DNA from: Mycolicibacter sp. MU0083
GTDB lineage: Bacteria; Actinomycetota; Actinomycetes; Mycobacteriales; Mycobacteriaceae
Reading direction: 5' to 3'
DNA: 64,000 nt
Assembly: GCF_963378075.1 (NCBI RefSeq)
Contig: NZ_OY726394.1
Span: 4,154,001 to 4,218,000, forward strand
Part shown: piece after piece, positions 1 to 7,476 of the stretch
Numbering within the stretch: the stretch's first letter is position 1
Layout of the letters: the number at the start of each line of letters is the position of its first letter
Notes under the pieces: model-generated
Told to the model about the DNA's origin: nothing
Databases searched by the model: none
Seen by the model: only the letters and a program-made list of their open reading frames with translations
Position numbers and translations under genes: made by a program

Positions 1-398
1 CGCAGGCCCGCCACCGCTTCCGGCGGCAGCAGTTCGTGGGCGACGGCGACGGTCAGCACCATGAGCACCAGCGCCGGCAGCAGTCGGCGGATACGGCGGA
101 TCCAGAATCCGCCGAGGTCGATGCGCCCGGTCCGGCCGAGTTCGTCGATGAGCAGCGACGTGATCAGGAATCCGCTCAGCACGAAGAACAGGTCGACGCC
201 GATGAAGCCCCCGGACAGGCCGGGGATGCCGCCGTGGTCGGCGAGCACCAGGGCGACGGCCAGCGCACGCAGGCCGTCGAGGGCGTGGATGCCCGGGCGT
301 CGCCGTTCGCGTCGAATCCGGTCCGTGGCGCGCGCGGTGGTCAACCGGGCGGAACGCGGGGCCGGCGCAACCCAACGGGATTTACCCGAGGTGCGCAT
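1..398 (-). CDS. Acyltransferase-3 (OafA/YrhL-like) membrane protein, 3' part cut by window edge
   Basis: Reverse-strand translation from an ATG at 398 gives about 132 residues before the window ends. After a basic N-terminus it reads ALDGLRALAVALVLADHG, then GGFIGVDLFFVLSGFLITSLL and a basic stretch WIRRIRRLLPALVL. This is the hallmark start of acyltransferase-3 proteins: the first membrane helix with RALAV and a catalytic-type His, then the FFVLSGFL helix. Family members move acyl groups onto sugars of envelope glycans or glycolipids at the cytoplasmic membrane. No strong ribosome binding site precedes the ATG, so the exact start is uncertain. It is divergent to nothing and followed upstream by the same-strand rhomboid gene, 146 bases away. 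The substrate cannot be told from this fragment. Confidence 0.85.
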   Translation of the reverse strand, partial: MRTSGKSRWVAPAPRSARLTTARATDRIRRERRRPGIHALDGLRALAVALVLADHGGIPGLSGGFIGVDLFFVLSGFLITSLLIDELGRTGRIDLGGFWIRRIRRLLPALVLMVLTVAVAHELLPPEAVAGL

Positions 399-544
399 CG
401 AGGTGGCCCGGCGAGTCGGGTTCCCGGCCGGTCCACTCAAGACATCGTGGTCGCCGTTGGCGCCGATTGGTCGATCCTCTCGCTGGTGGACCACCGAAAT
501 CTTAGGCGGCCGACCGGCGTCTCAGCGGGATGACACGCTCGAGG

Positions 545-1342
545 TCAGGAGACCAATTCGGCAGTGCGCCACCAGATCAGCGCGATGAACAGCGCCAGCA
601 GCCCCAGGCTCACCGCGAGCTGGATCCGGTCGCGGGCCGCCGGACCCGGATAGACATACGCCCACGCCACCAACGACCCGGTGATCAGCCCGCCGAGGTG
701 GCCCTGCCAGCTGATGTTGGGAATGGTGAAGGTGAAGATCAGGTTGACCACGATCACCGCGCCGATCGCACGGACGTCCATCCGCAGCCGACGGCCCACC
801 ACCAAGGTGGCGCCGAACAGCCCGAAAATGGCACCCGAGGCGCCGGCGGTCGCCGCGGTGATCGGTGCCAACAGGTAGACCGCGACCGAGCCGCCCAGCG
901 CGCTGAGGAAATACAGCGCACTGAACCGCACCCGGCCCAGCAGGCCCTCCAGTTGCGGACCCACCACGTACAGCGCCCACATGTTGAGCAAAAGGTGCGG
1001 CAACCCGTAGTGCAGGAACGCCGAGGTCAGCAACCGGTACACCTGGCCGTGGGCCACCGCCGGCGTCCACAGCACCAGGTCGGACTCCAACTGGTGGGAC
1101 GACACCTGCGCACCGAAGGCCAGCACGCTCAGCGCGATCAGCGCGTAGGTGACCACCGGAACACCCGAGGCCGCCCGCACCACCGGCCGGGCCCGGCGTA
1201 CCGACGCGGCACCGGCCTGCGCGCAGTCCACGCAGTGCTGGCCGACCGCGGCGGTGCGCATGCAGTCAGCGCAGATGTAACGGTCACACCGGGTGCAGCG
1301 CAGCGCGGTGGCCCGGTCGGGGTGCCGGTAGCAGACGGTCAT
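545..1342 (-). CDS. Rhomboid family intramembrane serine protease with N-terminal zinc-binding box
   Basis: This 265-residue protein begins with a B-box-like Cys/His module (CxxC pairs between residues 4 and 40, e.g. RCTRCD and CVDC) that should bind zinc in the cytoplasm. About six hydrophobic segments follow from residue 60. The rhomboid catalytic signature is present: GASGAIFG with Ser169, HLGG with His215 in a later helix, and HLLLN with Asn120 for the oxyanion site. Such enzymes cut substrate proteins inside the membrane; the substrate here is unknown. Mycobacteria usually carry two rhomboids, one of them with this zinc-box N-terminus. AGAAGG seven bases before the ATG supports the start. 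Confidence 0.93.
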   Translation of the reverse strand: MTVCYRHPDRATALRCTRCDRYICADCMRTAAVGQHCVDCAQAGAASVRRARPVVRAASGVPVVTYALIALSVLAFGAQVSSHQLESDLVLWTPAVAHGQVYRLLTSAFLHYGLPHLLLNMWALYVVGPQLEGLLGRVRFSALYFLSALGGSVAVYLLAPITAATAGASGAIFGLFGATLVVGRRLRMDVRAIGAVIVVNLIFTFTIPNISWQGHLGGLITGSLVAWAYVYPGPAARDRIQLAVSLGLLALFIALIWWRTAELVS

Positions 1343-1382
1343 GGCTATACCTTCTCAGAGCGGCACCGGTAGATTTCATCCA

Positions 1383-2024
1383 ATGGCACCCCGGGCACCT
1401 CGCCAACCGTTCAACGACGTCGTCACCGGATTCTGGAGCTTCGCGGCCCCGGCCTACGACACCCGGTTTCTGCAGCGGTGGGTGTATCGCCCCGCCCAGG
1501 ACGAGCTGATCGCCGCGCTGCGCGCCCGCCGCCCGGCCCGGGTCGCCGATATCGCCTGCGGCACGGGCATCCTGGCCGACCGCATCGAACGCGAACTGGC
1601 GCCCGAGGCGGTCTACGGGGTGGACATGTCCGACGGCATGCTCGCCGAGGCCCGGGCGCGCTCGTCACGGGTGCGGTGGCTGACCGGTGCCGCCGAACAG
1701 TTGCCGTTCGGCGACGGGGAACTCGATGCGGTGGTCTGCAGCTCGGCGTTTCACTTCTTCAACCAGCCCGCAGCGGTAGCCGAGTTCCACCGGGTCCTGG
1801 CGCCGGGCGGGATGGCGGCGGTCACCGCGATGAGTCCCCGGCTGTCGGATCCGATCCACGCGCTGACCGGGATCCGGTGGAATCCGGCTCGCCAGCCGAC
1901 CCCCAGTGAGATGAGCGCGCTGTTCACCGATGCCGGCTTCACCGTTGCCGACCAGCATCGGGTCGCCCGGCCGGCCTGGACGCTGGCGGTGTCGGACCTG
2001 ATCACAGTCGGCGTCAAGCCGTAG
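1383..2024 (+). CDS. Class I SAM-dependent methyltransferase
   Basis: The 213-residue product has the Rossmann SAM-binding motif VADIACGTG near residue 55, an acidic residue ending strand 2 (VYGVDMSDGML) and the Methyltransf_11 signature EFHRVLAPGG. It should methylate a small molecule or lipid in the cytoplasm; the acceptor is unknown. An in-frame ATG lies 42 bases earlier at 1341, overlapping the divergent rhomboid start codon. The ATG at 1383 is preferred because a TAGATT hexamer at 1370-1375 lies exactly seven bases upstream, as expected for a leaderless mycobacterial message, and because the conserved domain begins soon after it. Confidence 0.85.
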   Translation: MAPRAPRQPFNDVVTGFWSFAAPAYDTRFLQRWVYRPAQDELIAALRARRPARVADIACGTGILADRIERELAPEAVYGVDMSDGMLAEARARSSRVRWLTGAAEQLPFGDGELDAVVCSSAFHFFNQPAAVAEFHRVLAPGGMAAVTAMSPRLSDPIHALTGIRWNPARQPTPSEMSALFTDAGFTVADQHRVARPAWTLAVSDLITVGVKP

Positions 2025-2063
2025 CCGCCGGGCCCGGGCCGGGGCGCGGTACCTTCGTTGGGT

Positions 2064-2513
2064 ATGAGACCGATGAAGTTGGCCGGGGCCGCGGCGATCG
2101 CGCTGGTGGCGTGGTCTGCGGCCGCCGGCGCCGCCGGGGCGGACCCGACTCCCCCGCCCGCGCCCGCTCCCAAGCAGGTCATCGACGGCGACGGGACGTT
2201 CGCCGTCGGGACCGAGATCGCCCCGGGCACCTACCGTTCCGAGGGGCCGCGGGACGGCGCCGCCTGCTACTGGCGCCGGATGGGCGACGGCAAGACCCTC
2301 GACAGCGCGATGACCAAGAAGCCCCAGATCGTGCTCATCGAGCCGAGTGACACCGCGTTCCGGACCGATCGCTGCCAGACCTGGCAGCAGGTCCAGTGCC
2401 CGCCCACCTGCGCCCCGGTGCCGCAGCAGTCCGCCGGCCTGCCGGATGTGCTCAAGGGTTTCGTCCCGCAGCCGCGGCCGGCCGCTCCGGCCCCCGCACC
2501 CGCCGGGCAGTAG
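2064..2513 (+). CDS. Secreted hypothetical protein, proline-rich C-terminus
   Basis: The 149-residue product begins with a clear Sec signal peptide: basic MRPMK, a hydrophobic AGAAAIALVAWSAAA core and a probable cleavage after AGA or AGADP. The mature part has the pattern FAVGTEIAPGTYRSEG seen in a group of small actinobacterial exported proteins, four central Cys residues that could form disulfides, and a Pro/Ala tail (residues 130-149). No enzyme motif is visible, so no function is assigned. A TTG six bases earlier is in frame, but ATG 2064 sits eight bases after TACCTT (2050-2055), fitting a leaderless start. Confidence 0.75.
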   Translation: MRPMKLAGAAAIALVAWSAAAGAAGADPTPPPAPAPKQVIDGDGTFAVGTEIAPGTYRSEGPRDGAACYWRRMGDGKTLDSAMTKKPQIVLIEPSDTAFRTDRCQTWQQVQCPPTCAPVPQQSAGLPDVLKGFVPQPRPAAPAPAPAGQ

Positions 2514-2534
2514 CCCCCGGCAGCGGCGGTCGGC

Positions 2535-3152
2535 TCAGACCCGTTCGGGGTCGGCCAGCAGCAACGTCGCACCGTCGACCAGGGTGCGGATCACCTCGTC
2601 GGTGGTGAAATCGCTGAGCCACAGGTTGGGCGCATCGCTGCGGTGCAGCATCGCGACGCCGTGCAGCGCCACCGCCAGTGTGGCGGCGATCCGGTCGGAT
2701 GCGGGATCGGATTCGCTGTCCGGCACCTGCCCCCGACAGGCCAACAATCCCCTGGTCACAGCCTCCAGGGCGCGACGGGCGGCGGGTGGGGTCTGGCCGT
2801 CCTGGGTCATCAGGGCGTAGCGCAGCGGATGGCGTTGGGCGAAGGAGACGTAGACCCGGCAGCCGATCAGCAGGCGCTCACGCGGATCGACGGCGCGTTG
2901 GACGTTCTCGGCGATCTCGTCGGATACCTGGACCCAGCTCGATTCGGTGACGGCCTCGAGTACCCGTTCCAGATCGGCGAAGTGCGCATACACCGAGGGC
3001 GCCGCAATGCCGGCCTCGCGGGCGATGCGCCGCAGTGACACCTCGGCCTCGCTGGCCGCACCGTCGATGACGCGGGCGGCCGCGGCCAAGATCTCGTCGC
3101 GCAGCAGCGCGCCGTGACCTCGCAGATTGCGCCGACGGGTAGGGGTGGGCAC
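2535..3152 (-). CDS. TetR/AcrR family transcriptional regulator of the divergent mmpS-mmpL operon
   Basis: The 205-residue protein has a TetR helix-turn-helix at residues 18-65 (ILAAAARVIDGA, then VSLRRIAREAGIAAPSVYAHFADLERVL) followed by an all-helical ligand domain. It is divergent from mmpS and mmpL across a 123-base gap that holds an inverted repeat (3233-3270), the usual layout for a local repressor that responds to a lipid or drug ligand. The GTG start lies six bases after a reverse-strand TAGGAT (3159-3164), which suggests leaderless translation. The ligand is not predictable. Confidence 0.9.
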   Translation of the reverse strand: MPTPTRRRNLRGHGALLRDEILAAAARVIDGAASEAEVSLRRIAREAGIAAPSVYAHFADLERVLEAVTESSWVQVSDEIAENVQRAVDPRERLLIGCRVYVSFAQRHPLRYALMTQDGQTPPAARRALEAVTRGLLACRGQVPDSESDPASDRIAATLAVALHGVAMLHRSDAPNLWLSDFTTDEVIRTLVDGATLLLADPERV

Positions 3153-3232
3153 GCCGTGATCCTAACGGTCTGTGAGTTGTTGCCGTGTGTGTTCTGAATA
3201 ACAGCCGATATCCAGATATGAACTGAGCCAAT

Positions 3233-3270
3233 CTAACTTTACACGCGTTTCTTTACAGCCGTAAGGTTAG
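3233..3270. promoter_or_regulatory. Inverted repeat, candidate TetR operator over the mmpS promoter
   Basis: CTAACTTTAC (3233-3242) and GTAAGGTTAG (3261-3270) form arms that match at 9 of 10 positions with an 18-base spacer. The right arm contains TAAGGT (3262-3267), eight bases before the mmpS ATG, so a protein bound here would cover the likely -10 element. The position between tetR and mmpS makes this the best candidate operator; binding is inferred. Confidence 0.55.
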
Positions 3271-3275
3271 CAGCC

Positions 3276-3731
3276 ATGAACGCACCGCAAAAGCCACGCC
3301 GCCTTCGCGGACTCCTGCAGCGACTCTGGGTCGTACTGGTGATCGTCCCGGTCGCCGCCGTCGCCGCACTGACCATCCAGCGCTTCCACGGCGTCTTCGG
3401 CGCGGACGGCGCGGCCGTCGCCGGCGGGACCGGCGGGGAGATCGTCTCCACCGTCCCCAAATACGTCACCTACGAGGTCTACGGCCCCGAGAACACCGCC
3501 GGAATGATCAGCTACGTCGACGAGCGCGCCCAGTCCCGGGAGGCACAGTTCGGCGCACTGCCGTGGTCGATCACGCTGACCACCACGCAACCCAGCGTGT
3601 TCGCCAACGTGATGGCCCAGGGCGACGGCCCCGCACTGGGCTGCCGGATCACCGTCAACGGCGAGTTGCGCGACGAGCACCGGACCGACGGCCACCACGC
3701 CGCGACGTTCTGCGTGGTGAAGGCGGCATGA
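3276..3731 (+). CDS. MmpS family membrane protein
   Basis: The 151-residue protein has one N-terminal membrane helix (residues 17-35, WVVLVIVPVAAVAALTI) and a periplasmic beta domain typical of MmpS, with VTYEVYGP, a central LPWSITL and two Cys residues near the C-terminus (GCRITVNGE, TFCVVKA). MmpS proteins are accessory partners of MmpL exporters for siderophores, drugs or glycolipids. It overlaps the following mmpL by ATGA, so the two are translationally coupled. It is controlled by the divergent TetR if the intergenic repeat is an operator. Confidence 0.93.
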   Translation: MNAPQKPRRLRGLLQRLWVVLVIVPVAAVAALTIQRFHGVFGADGAAVAGGTGGEIVSTVPKYVTYEVYGPENTAGMISYVDERAQSREAQFGALPWSITLTTTQPSVFANVMAQGDGPALGCRITVNGELRDEHRTDGHHAATFCVVKAA

Positions 3732-6652
3732 GCGGCCACCGCAGCGCCCGCAGCACCGGAGCGCCCCGATTCGCCCGGCTGATCCGCGCCTGCGCGATCC
3801 CGATCATCGCGTTCTGGGTCGCCGCGACCGCCGCGACCAACCTGCTGGTCCCGCAACTGGAGATCGTCGGCGCCCACAACGCCGTCTCGCTGTCTCCGCA
3901 GGACGCGCCGTCGGTGATCGCGATGAAGCACATCGGCGAGAAGTTCGGCGAGTTCAGCTCCGACAGCGTGCTGATGATCGTGCTGGAAGGTGACGAACCG
4001 CTCGGCGACACCGACGGAGCCGCGCACCACTACTACGACCGGCTGGTGGCGAGCCTGCAGGCCGACACCGCCCACGTCGAACACGTGCAGGACTTCTGGG
4101 GCGACCGGGTCACCTCGGCGGGATCGCAGAGCGAAGACGGCCGCGCCGCCTACGTGCAGGTGCATCTGGTCGGTAATCAGGGGTCGGCGCAGGGCGTGGA
4201 ATCGGTCGACGCGGTGCGCGAACTCGTCGAGCACTCCGACCCGCCGGTCGGCCTGCGGCCCTACGTGACCGGCCAGGCCGCCCTGGTCGCCGACACCAAC
4301 GAGGCCGGGGACGCCTCCATGGTGAAGATGACCGGCATCACCCTGGCGGTGATCGCGGTGATGCTGCTGGTGGTCTACCGCTCGCTGGGGACCATGCTGA
4401 TCGGGCTGCTGGTGGTCGTCACCGAGATGAGCATGGCCCGCGGGCTGATCGCGGTGCTCAGCGACGCCCGCGTCTTCGCGATCTCGACGTTCGTGGTCAG
4501 CATCCTGACCGCGCTGGCCATCGCGGCCGGCACCGACTACTGGATCTTCCTCATCGGGCGCTACCACGAGGCGCGCAACGCCGGCGAGGACCGCGAGACC
4601 GCGCAGAACACCACGCTGGCCGGCGTCAGCCACGTCATCCTGGGCTCCGGGCTGACCATCGCCGGCGCCATGCTGTGCCTGCATTTCACCCGGCTGAACT
4701 ACTTCAACACCCTCGCCGTGCCCTGCGCGCTGGGCATGTTCACCATCTTGTTGATGGGGTTGACGTTCGCGCCCGCGGTGCTGGCCGTCGGCAGCCGGTT
4801 CGGGCTGCTCGACCCGAAACGGGCCACCGGAGCCGGCGGATGGCGCAAGGTGGGCACCGCCGTGGTGCGGTGGCCGGTGCCGATCCTGGCCGCCGCCGGC
4901 GCGGTCGCCGCGGTGGGCGTGCTGGTGTTGCCCGGGTATCGGACCAGCTACGACAACCGGCACTACATCCCGGCCGACGTGCCGTCCAACGTCGGGTACG
5001 CCGCCGCCGAGAAACACTTCACCTCGGCGCGGATGAACCCCGACATGCTGATGGTCGAGTCCGACCACGACATGCGCAATCCGCGCGACATGCTGGTGCT
5101 GGACCGGATCGCCCGCAACATCTTCCGGGTGCCGGGCATCGAACGGGTGCAGTCCATCACCCGCCCGCTCGGACCGCCCATGGAGCACGGCTCGGTGCCG
5201 TTCCAGATCAGCGCGCAGGGCGTGACGATGCGGGAGAACCTGCAGTTCCTCAAGGCCCGCCTCGACGACACCGCGACGATGGCCGACCAGTTGTCGTCGA
5301 TGGCCACGGTGCTCGACAGGCTGCACGGCCTGAGCCTGCAACTGGCCGACGCCACCCACGGCACCGACGGGGCCACCCACGACATGGCGGGCACCATGGC
5401 CGAGGTCCGCGACAGCATCGCCGACTTCGACGACCAGTTCCGCCCGCTGCGCAACTACTTCTACTGGGAGCCGCACTGCATCAACATCGGCGTCTGCAAC
5501 GCGGTGCGGTCCATCTACGACGCCACCGACGGCTTCGACAAGCTGGCGGAGAACGCCACCGCACTGGCCGCACAGATGGACCGGGTCGATGAGATCACGC
5601 CCGCGATCGCCGACCAGATCCCGCCGATGATCACCCTCACCACCAACATGCGCGACCTGATGCTGACCATGCACAGCAGCTTCAGCCAGGTGGTCACCCA
5701 ACTGGAGGAGATGACCGACACCGCGGCGGTGATGGGCCAGGTGTTCGACGACGCCCGCAACGACGACATGTTCTACCTGCCGCCGGAGGCGTTCGACAGC
5801 CCGGACTTCCAGCGCGGGATGGAGCTGATGATGTCGCCGGACGGCCAGGCCGCCCGCATCCTGATCACCCACGCGACCGATCCGGCGACCGTCGAGGGCA
5901 TCTCGCACGTCGACGCCGAACTGCAGGCCGCCAAGGAGGCCGTCAAGGGCACCCCGCTGGCCAAGGCGAAGTTCTACCTGGGCGGGACCGCCGCCACCTA
6001 CGCCGACATCGCGACCGGCGCCCACTACGACCTGCTGATCGCCGCGGTCGCGGCCATCGTGCTGATCTTCGTGGTGATGCTGCTGATCACCCGTGCGCTG
6101 GTGGCCTCGATCGTGATCGTGGGGACCGTGGTGCTGTCGCTGGCCTCTTCGTTCGGGCTCTCGGTGCTGTTGTGGCAGTACGTGTTCGGCATCGAACTGC
6201 AGTGGCTGGTGATCGCGATGAGCGTGATCGTGCTGCTGGCGGTGGGCTCGGACTACAACCTGCTGGTGGTCTCCCGCATGCAGGAGGAGCTCAACGGCGG
6301 GACCGGTCTGCGGACCGGGCTGATCCGGGCGATGGGCGCCACCGGCAAGGTGGTGACCGCGGCCGGCATGGTGTTCGCGTTCACGATGATCGCGATGATC
6401 GCCAGCGACCTGCGGTCGGTCGGCCAGATCGGCACCACCATCGGGCTGGGCCTGCTGTTCGACACCTTCATCGTCCGCAGCCTGATCACGCCGTCGATCG
6501 CGGCGCTGCTCGGCCGCTGGTTCTGGTGGCCGATCAACGTGCACCGGCGACCGGCCGGCGACCCCGCCCCGGCCGTCGAGGCGCCCGCCGCCCGTCCGGC
6601 GCTGGGCTCGGCGCTCGGCCCGGCGCCGGGGATGCCCGTCCCCGCCGGCTAA
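3728..6652 (+). CDS. MmpL family RND transporter (MmpL4/5 type)
   Basis: This 974-residue RND transporter has a first membrane helix at residues 20-40, a porter loop, five helices around 200-360, a large second periplasmic domain, and a second helix bundle from about 768 to 930. The proton-relay motifs are intact: GTDY (268-271) in TM4 and GSDY (840-843) in TM10. The second periplasmic loop has long helical stretches (about 500-670) and a Cys pair (Cys584, Cys590), as in the coiled-coil hairpin of MmpL4/MmpL5-like proteins. The ATG at 3728 overlaps the mmpS stop codon. It probably exports a lipid, siderophore or xenobiotic with its MmpS partner; the cargo is unknown. Confidence 0.94.
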   Translation: MSGHRSARSTGAPRFARLIRACAIPIIAFWVAATAATNLLVPQLEIVGAHNAVSLSPQDAPSVIAMKHIGEKFGEFSSDSVLMIVLEGDEPLGDTDGAAHHYYDRLVASLQADTAHVEHVQDFWGDRVTSAGSQSEDGRAAYVQVHLVGNQGSAQGVESVDAVRELVEHSDPPVGLRPYVTGQAALVADTNEAGDASMVKMTGITLAVIAVMLLVVYRSLGTMLIGLLVVVTEMSMARGLIAVLSDARVFAISTFVVSILTALAIAAGTDYWIFLIGRYHEARNAGEDRETAQNTTLAGVSHVILGSGLTIAGAMLCLHFTRLNYFNTLAVPCALGMFTILLMGLTFAPAVLAVGSRFGLLDPKRATGAGGWRKVGTAVVRWPVPILAAAGAVAAVGVLVLPGYRTSYDNRHYIPADVPSNVGYAAAEKHFTSARMNPDMLMVESDHDMRNPRDMLVLDRIARNIFRVPGIERVQSITRPLGPPMEHGSVPFQISAQGVTMRENLQFLKARLDDTATMADQLSSMATVLDRLHGLSLQLADATHGTDGATHDMAGTMAEVRDSIADFDDQFRPLRNYFYWEPHCINIGVCNAVRSIYDATDGFDKLAENATALAAQMDRVDEITPAIADQIPPMITLTTNMRDLMLTMHSSFSQVVTQLEEMTDTAAVMGQVFDDARNDDMFYLPPEAFDSPDFQRGMELMMSPDGQAARILITHATDPATVEGISHVDAELQAAKEAVKGTPLAKAKFYLGGTAATYADIATGAHYDLLIAAVAAIVLIFVVMLLITRALVASIVIVGTVVLSLASSFGLSVLLWQYVFGIELQWLVIAMSVIVLLAVGSDYNLLVVSRMQEELNGGTGLRTGLIRAMGATGKVVTAAGMVFAFTMIAMIASDLRSVGQIGTTIGLGLLFDTFIVRSLITPSIAALLGRWFWWPINVHRRPAGDPAPAVEAPAARPALGSALGPAPGMPVPAG

Positions 6653-6709
6653 CGGTCTTAGCGTTACGCCAAGATTGTCTTATATTTCTTAATCTAGGTG
6701 TATCGTGGG

Positions 6710-6729
6710 CCTCTCGCGCTAGGGAGAGG
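6710..6729 (+). promoter_or_regulatory. Hairpin that can sequester a Shine-Dalgarno sequence
   Basis: CCTCTC (6710-6715) pairs with GAGAGG (6724-6729) around an eight-base loop. The 3' arm is part of the strong ribosome binding site GGAGAGGG that precedes the ATG at 6738. If the hairpin forms in the message, it would mask that site. It is short and could be chance. Confidence 0.35.
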
Positions 6730-6737
6730 GTCGTGCC

Positions 6738-7421
6738 ATGGATTCCCGGATGCTCGCCGACAGCTACCGCGGGGCCCGCGACCGGATCGGCGCGCTGGCC
6801 GTGGACCTGAGCGCCGAGCAACTGCGCCTGCCGGTGCCCGCCACCCCCGCCTGGTCGGTGCACGACGTGCTGGCGCGCCTGGCGGGTGGCGCCGCGGACG
6901 TCCTGGCGCAGCGACTCGACGGGGTCCCGGGCGACGCGTGGACCGCACGGCATGTAGCCGAACGCCGCGGCCGTCCGGTCGCCGACCTGCTCGCCGAATG
7001 GGCGAACGCCTCGCCGGCCGCCGAAGCGACCCTGCCAGAGCGCTTCACCGGCCCGAATCTGGCCGCCGATGCCATCTGCCACGAGGGCGACCTGCACGAG
7101 GCGCTCGGCCTGGCCCGTCCCGACCGCGAACACTGGCAGCCGTTCCTCGATGTCCTGGGCCACCTGCCCGGCCGGCGACTGGGCGACACCGCGACCCTGG
7201 TCGTCACCGACGAGCGGGGGCAGCAATGGCGTTGCGGCACCGGTGAATCCGTCACCGAAGTGCGCGCCGACTGCTACGAGCTGCTGCGCGGCCTGTTCAG
7301 CCGGCGGTCGCGGCGCCAGATCGCCGGGTGGGACTGGTCGCCGGCGCCGGCGGCGCACCTCGTCGACGGCTTCGGCGTGTTCGGTCCCCGTGACGACGAC
7401 CAGCCGGTCCCGGACCGCTGA
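6738..7421 (+). CDS. TIGR03083 / maleylpyruvate isomerase N-terminal (DinB-like) protein
   Basis: The 227-residue protein begins DSYRGARDRIGALAVDLS and contains PATPAWSVHDVLARLAGG, the conserved N-terminal helix pair and first His of the mycothiol-dependent maleylpyruvate isomerase/DinB-like metal-binding fold. A later DAICHEGDLHEALG supplies the second and third likely metal ligands. The C-terminal half resembles the SCP2-like part of the family. These proteins are thought to use a divalent metal and mycothiol in the cytoplasm, but few have a known substrate. The ATG has a near-perfect ribosome binding site (GGAGAGGG, 6723-6730). A TA-rich region at 6680-6705 probably holds the promoter. Confidence 0.85.
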   Translation: MDSRMLADSYRGARDRIGALAVDLSAEQLRLPVPATPAWSVHDVLARLAGGAADVLAQRLDGVPGDAWTARHVAERRGRPVADLLAEWANASPAAEATLPERFTGPNLAADAICHEGDLHEALGLARPDREHWQPFLDVLGHLPGRRLGDTATLVVTDERGQQWRCGTGESVTEVRADCYELLRGLFSRRSRRQIAGWDWSPAPAAHLVDGFGVFGPRDDDQPVPDR

Positions 7422-7476
7422 CCTCGATGCGGCTGTTCTGCTGTTCGGCCGGGCGGTGGGCTGGCATGCTCGCCGG

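Noticed and set aside
36..588. Two overlapping forward frames at the left edge
   Set aside because: The reverse strand encodes a convincing acyltransferase-3 protein over 1-398, and the forward frames are compositionally odd.
3512..6544. 1010-codon open frame on the reverse strand
   Set aside because: It is the antisense shadow of the mmpL gene; composition is His/Arg/Gly/Gln-rich with no domain, as expected for the reverse of a GC-rich gene.
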